A stretch of 9,807 bases of DNA from Deltaproteobacteria bacterium (GTDB lineage Bacteria; Desulfobacterota; Desulfarculia; Adiutricales; JAGVGV01), in the NCBI GenBank assembly GCA_020056895.1, contig JAGVGV010000210.1:1-9807 (forward strand), in the 5' to 3' direction. The notes below the pieces were generated by a model. That model made no database searches, was not told the DNA's origin, and worked only from the letters and a program-made list of their open reading frames with translations. This document shows, in pieces, positions 9,001 to 9,807 of this stretch (within the stretch, counting starts at the first letter, position 1; each line of letters starts with the position of its first letter). The position numbers and the translations under genes are program-made.

Positions 9001-9194
9001 TTCCGGACGAAGAAACCAAGGAACTGATGGCCGCCTTTTACGCCCATTTTGTCGAGGACAAAATGACCCCCAAGGACGCCTTGCGGCGGGCGGCGCTGGA
9101 CGAAATGAAGATCGTCCACGCCCGGCACGGAGCGGCCTATCCTTTGTTTTGGGGCGCCTTTATTTTTCTTGGGGATCCGGGGAAGGTGGAATAG
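6033..9194 (+). CDS. Exported TPR-CHAT protein (caspase-like CHAT peptidase domain)
   Basis: This 1053-residue protein has a signal peptide, a long TPR superhelix and a CHAT domain, a caspase-superfamily fold found in separase-like and bacterial stress or cell-death peptidases. The signal peptide covers residues 1-28 (hydrophobic core about 9-21, likely cleavage AFA|QAP), so the protein should cross the inner membrane. A partial TPR at about 36-68 is followed by ten 42-residue units at 69-488. A linker (about 489-690) holds a charged coiled coil near 594-628 (RRQKDELEQQKDDLEARL). CHAT spans about 698-1050: LFISPDGPLNLIPFEVL from 737, HLATHGFF with His873, LSACQTGLG with Cys955, then GLVMSLWSVPDE and PLFWGAFIFLGD. 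His873 and Cys955 match the expected catalytic dyad, so the domain looks active; substrate and trigger are unknown. The ATG at 6033 is preceded by a weak GGGGA seven bases upstream but fits the signal peptide. It probably has its own promoter. The stop is TAG. Confidence 0.95.
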   Translation: MSVRFCRHVLSVFLGLFLAFFSSSAAFAQAPELGRAETLNAQAIEWYKQGRYAEARGLFQEVLSIREKALGPDHPDVTNSLINLAVTHEALGEYSQAEPLYLRSLAAREKALGPDHPNVASSLNSLALVYEALGEYPKAKPLLDRALAIREKALGPDHPDVAQSLNNLADYHDTLGDYDQAEPLYRRALAIMEKVHGPDHPNVAVCLNNLAGLYDTRGDHGQAEPLYLRSLAIREKVLGPDHLQVATSLNNLAELYRAVGKHDQAEPLYVRSLAIREKALGPVHSSVALSLNNLAMLYMELGEYDRAEPLFNRSLAIREQTQGLDHADAATGLNNLAQLLQKKKKYDQAEPLFQKTLAVYEKTLGPDHPNVARALNNLAVLYVEMGLFHQAEPLYLRAMGIHEKTLGPDHPNVALDLNNLAGLYTNLGQWAKAEDGYRRSRTIWEKTLGPDHAYVSTNLASLSLLYMAMGQPRKALEPALAAQAIDTKLIDQVMAFSSEDRKLKYLATKQGEMEAFLSLAAGPLHEDPTVVREALNVWLQRKGIILEAQKRFQEALVYSDDPEAAKVLQNLAQVRGRLSILAFGGPGREGPEAYRRQKDELEQQKDDLEARLARISRTFAQQRKKARANAGAVAQALPPGSALIEFARVFRYRFGVPNRESKWLPARYLAFTLFAGPEGRVELLDLGPADALDSSVDQLKKAIPDLKKAKQAEYLAKQLHDQVFGPIEAKLDGRRNLFISPDGPLNLIPFEVLMGPDGRYLIEDYTFNYLASGRDALDFGQPRARSGRPLILGAPDFNMNPAGGPPEQPSSGRSRSSELRGLKFTPLPGTLAEVQAIASILGVQTVDLLTGPLAGEQALRRSDSPRILHLATHGFFLSDQDWRRLVDHGPRDLSPDPSEPPDRIENPLLRSGLALAGANQVLSASDDARSQGLLTAEKVLDLRLQGTDLVVLSACQTGLGEVKNGEGVYGLRRAFVQAGTKGLVMSLWSVPDEETKELMAAFYAHFVEDKMTPKDALRRAALDEMKIVHARHGAAYPLFWGAFIFLGDPGKVE
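6237..7496 (+). repeat. Ten tandem 126-base units encoding 42-residue TPR repeats
   Basis: Ten consecutive units, each exactly 126 bases with no insertion or deletion, encode kinesin-light-chain-type TPR repeats with the consensus LGPDHPNVAxSLNNLAxLY followed by xxxGxYDQAEPLYxRSLAIREK. Units 1-5 and 8-9 are closest to consensus. Unit 7 departs most in its turn (QLLQKKKKYDQ), and unit 10 loses the AEPLY part. Each unit forms a helix pair; the array would make a curved scaffold for binding a partner protein. Confidence 0.92.
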
Positions 9195-9221
9195 AAACCA
9201 ACGCGGTGGCCGTGCGATTCC

Positions 9222-9807
9222 CTACCTCCCCCGTAACCGCTGAATTCCCAGGGTCAGGAAGAAGCAGGAGGCGGCCACCAGGATGATGGCGGCGCCGGAC
9301 GTGAGATCGTAGGCGTAGGCCAGGGCCAGGCCGACCAGAGTGAACCCGAGGTTCAGCAGGACCGACAGGCCGATCATCCGGCCCATGGACCGGACCATCT
9401 TTTCGGCGATGAAGGGCGGGATGGTGAGCATGGCGATGACCAGGATCATCCCCACCACCTGAATGAGCATGACCACCGTGACCGCGATCAGGATCATCAG
9501 CAGATAGTATAGGCCGGTGACCGGAACGCCCCGGACCCGGGCGAATTCGTCATCGTAGCTGATGGCCACCAGGTCGTGGTAAAAGTAGCCCACGGCCAGG
9601 ATCACCAGGGCGTCCAGGCCGAGCATCATGTACAAATCCCGGGAGGGGACGGCCAGAATGCTGCCGAACAGATAGCTCATCAGGTCGGCCCGGTACCCGG
9701 GCGTCAGGTCCAGCAACACTATACCCAGGGCCATGCCCAAGGCCCAGATCACGCCGATCACCGCGTCCGCCCGGTGCCGGAGCCTTAAACTGACCGAGGC
9801 CATCACC
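9222..9807 (-). CDS. ABC-3 family metal-ion ABC transporter permease (ZnuB/MntB-like), 5'-truncated by the window edge
   Basis: This is the membrane subunit of an ABC importer of the zinc/manganese/iron type, which works with a periplasmic binding protein and an ATPase. About 195 C-terminal residues are visible of a usual 260-290. The frame runs past the right edge, and the GTG at 9806-9804 is probably an internal codon. Family features include RADAVIGVIWALGMALGI, SYLFGSILAV, SYDDEFARVRGVP (the cytoplasmic loop next to the family's conserved Asp and Arg-Gly), VGMILVIAMLTIPPFIAEKM and LTSGAAIILVAA. Roughly five to six hydrophobic segments are present. The usual LPAA in the fourth motif reads IPPF here, a mild departure. 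The stop is TAG. The gene is convergent with TPR-CHAT, with 27 bases between the stops, so the two are not cotranscribed; partner ATPase or binding-protein genes would be expected beyond the right edge. The metal cannot be told from this part. Confidence 0.92.
   Translation of the reverse strand, partial: VMASVSLRLRHRADAVIGVIWALGMALGIVLLDLTPGYRADLMSYLFGSILAVPSRDLYMMLGLDALVILAVGYFYHDLVAISYDDEFARVRGVPVTGLYYLLMILIAVTVVMLIQVVGMILVIAMLTIPPFIAEKMVRSMGRMIGLSVLLNLGFTLVGLALAYAYDLTSGAAIILVAASCFFLTLGIQRLRGR

Noticed and set aside
6033..9194. TPR-CHAT as part of a CRISPR type III-E (Craspase) system
   Set aside because: No CRISPR repeats, no gRAMP gene in the window, and the protein carries an export signal, unlike the cytoplasmic Craspase partner.
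9202..9214. Small hairpin CGCGG-TGG-CCGTG between the convergent genes as a terminator
   Set aside because: Only five pairs, one a G-T wobble, and no T run follows on either strand.

Overview
The window carries four protein-coding loci in dense, GC-rich sequence (a rough estimate by eye is about 60-65% GC). From left to right they are: the 3' part of a bacterial alpha-2-macroglobulin (A2M) gene, a penicillin-binding protein 1C gene (pbpC) broken by one in-frame TAA, a long exported TPR-CHAT protein gene, and, on the opposite strand, the 3' part of an ABC-3 family metal permease gene. No rRNA, tRNA, CRISPR array, insertion sequence or phage gene was seen, and there is no gene-free stretch above about 130 bases.

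The organism is most likely a Gram-negative bacterium. The A2M-PBP1C pair is an established periplasmic partnership of Gram-negative bacteria, and the third gene begins with an export signal. Frequent GAA for Glu, CGG for Arg and GCC/CTG, together with kinesin-light-chain-type TPR repeats fused to CHAT, would fit a deltaproteobacterial (Desulfobacterota-like) genome. That placement is only a guess.

Region 1-5904 is one transcription unit. A2M and pbpC overlap by 14 bases, and pbpC starts at a TTG preceded by AAGGA. In this pair A2M traps foreign proteases in the periplasm and PBP1C is thought to repair the peptidoglycan sacculus. Here the A2M thioester Cys is intact, but pbpC has a TAA at codon 155, between the third and fourth conserved transglycosylase motifs, with perfect frame continuity on both sides. 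The gene is either a fresh nonsense pseudogene, a sequencing error, or a case of readthrough.

Region 5905-6032 is a short intergenic stretch with a plausible extended -10 promoter. It leads into the TPR-CHAT gene (6033-9194): signal peptide, ten gap-free 42-residue TPR units, a coiled-coil linker and a CHAT domain with an apparently intact His/Cys dyad. The gene ends 27 bases from the convergent end of the permease gene (9222-9807), which runs out of the window.

The most noteworthy points are the in-frame TAA in pbpC, the exported TPR-CHAT with intact catalytic residues, and an A AAA AAG heptamer in the correct phase within the TPR array. Nothing here proves a new system.
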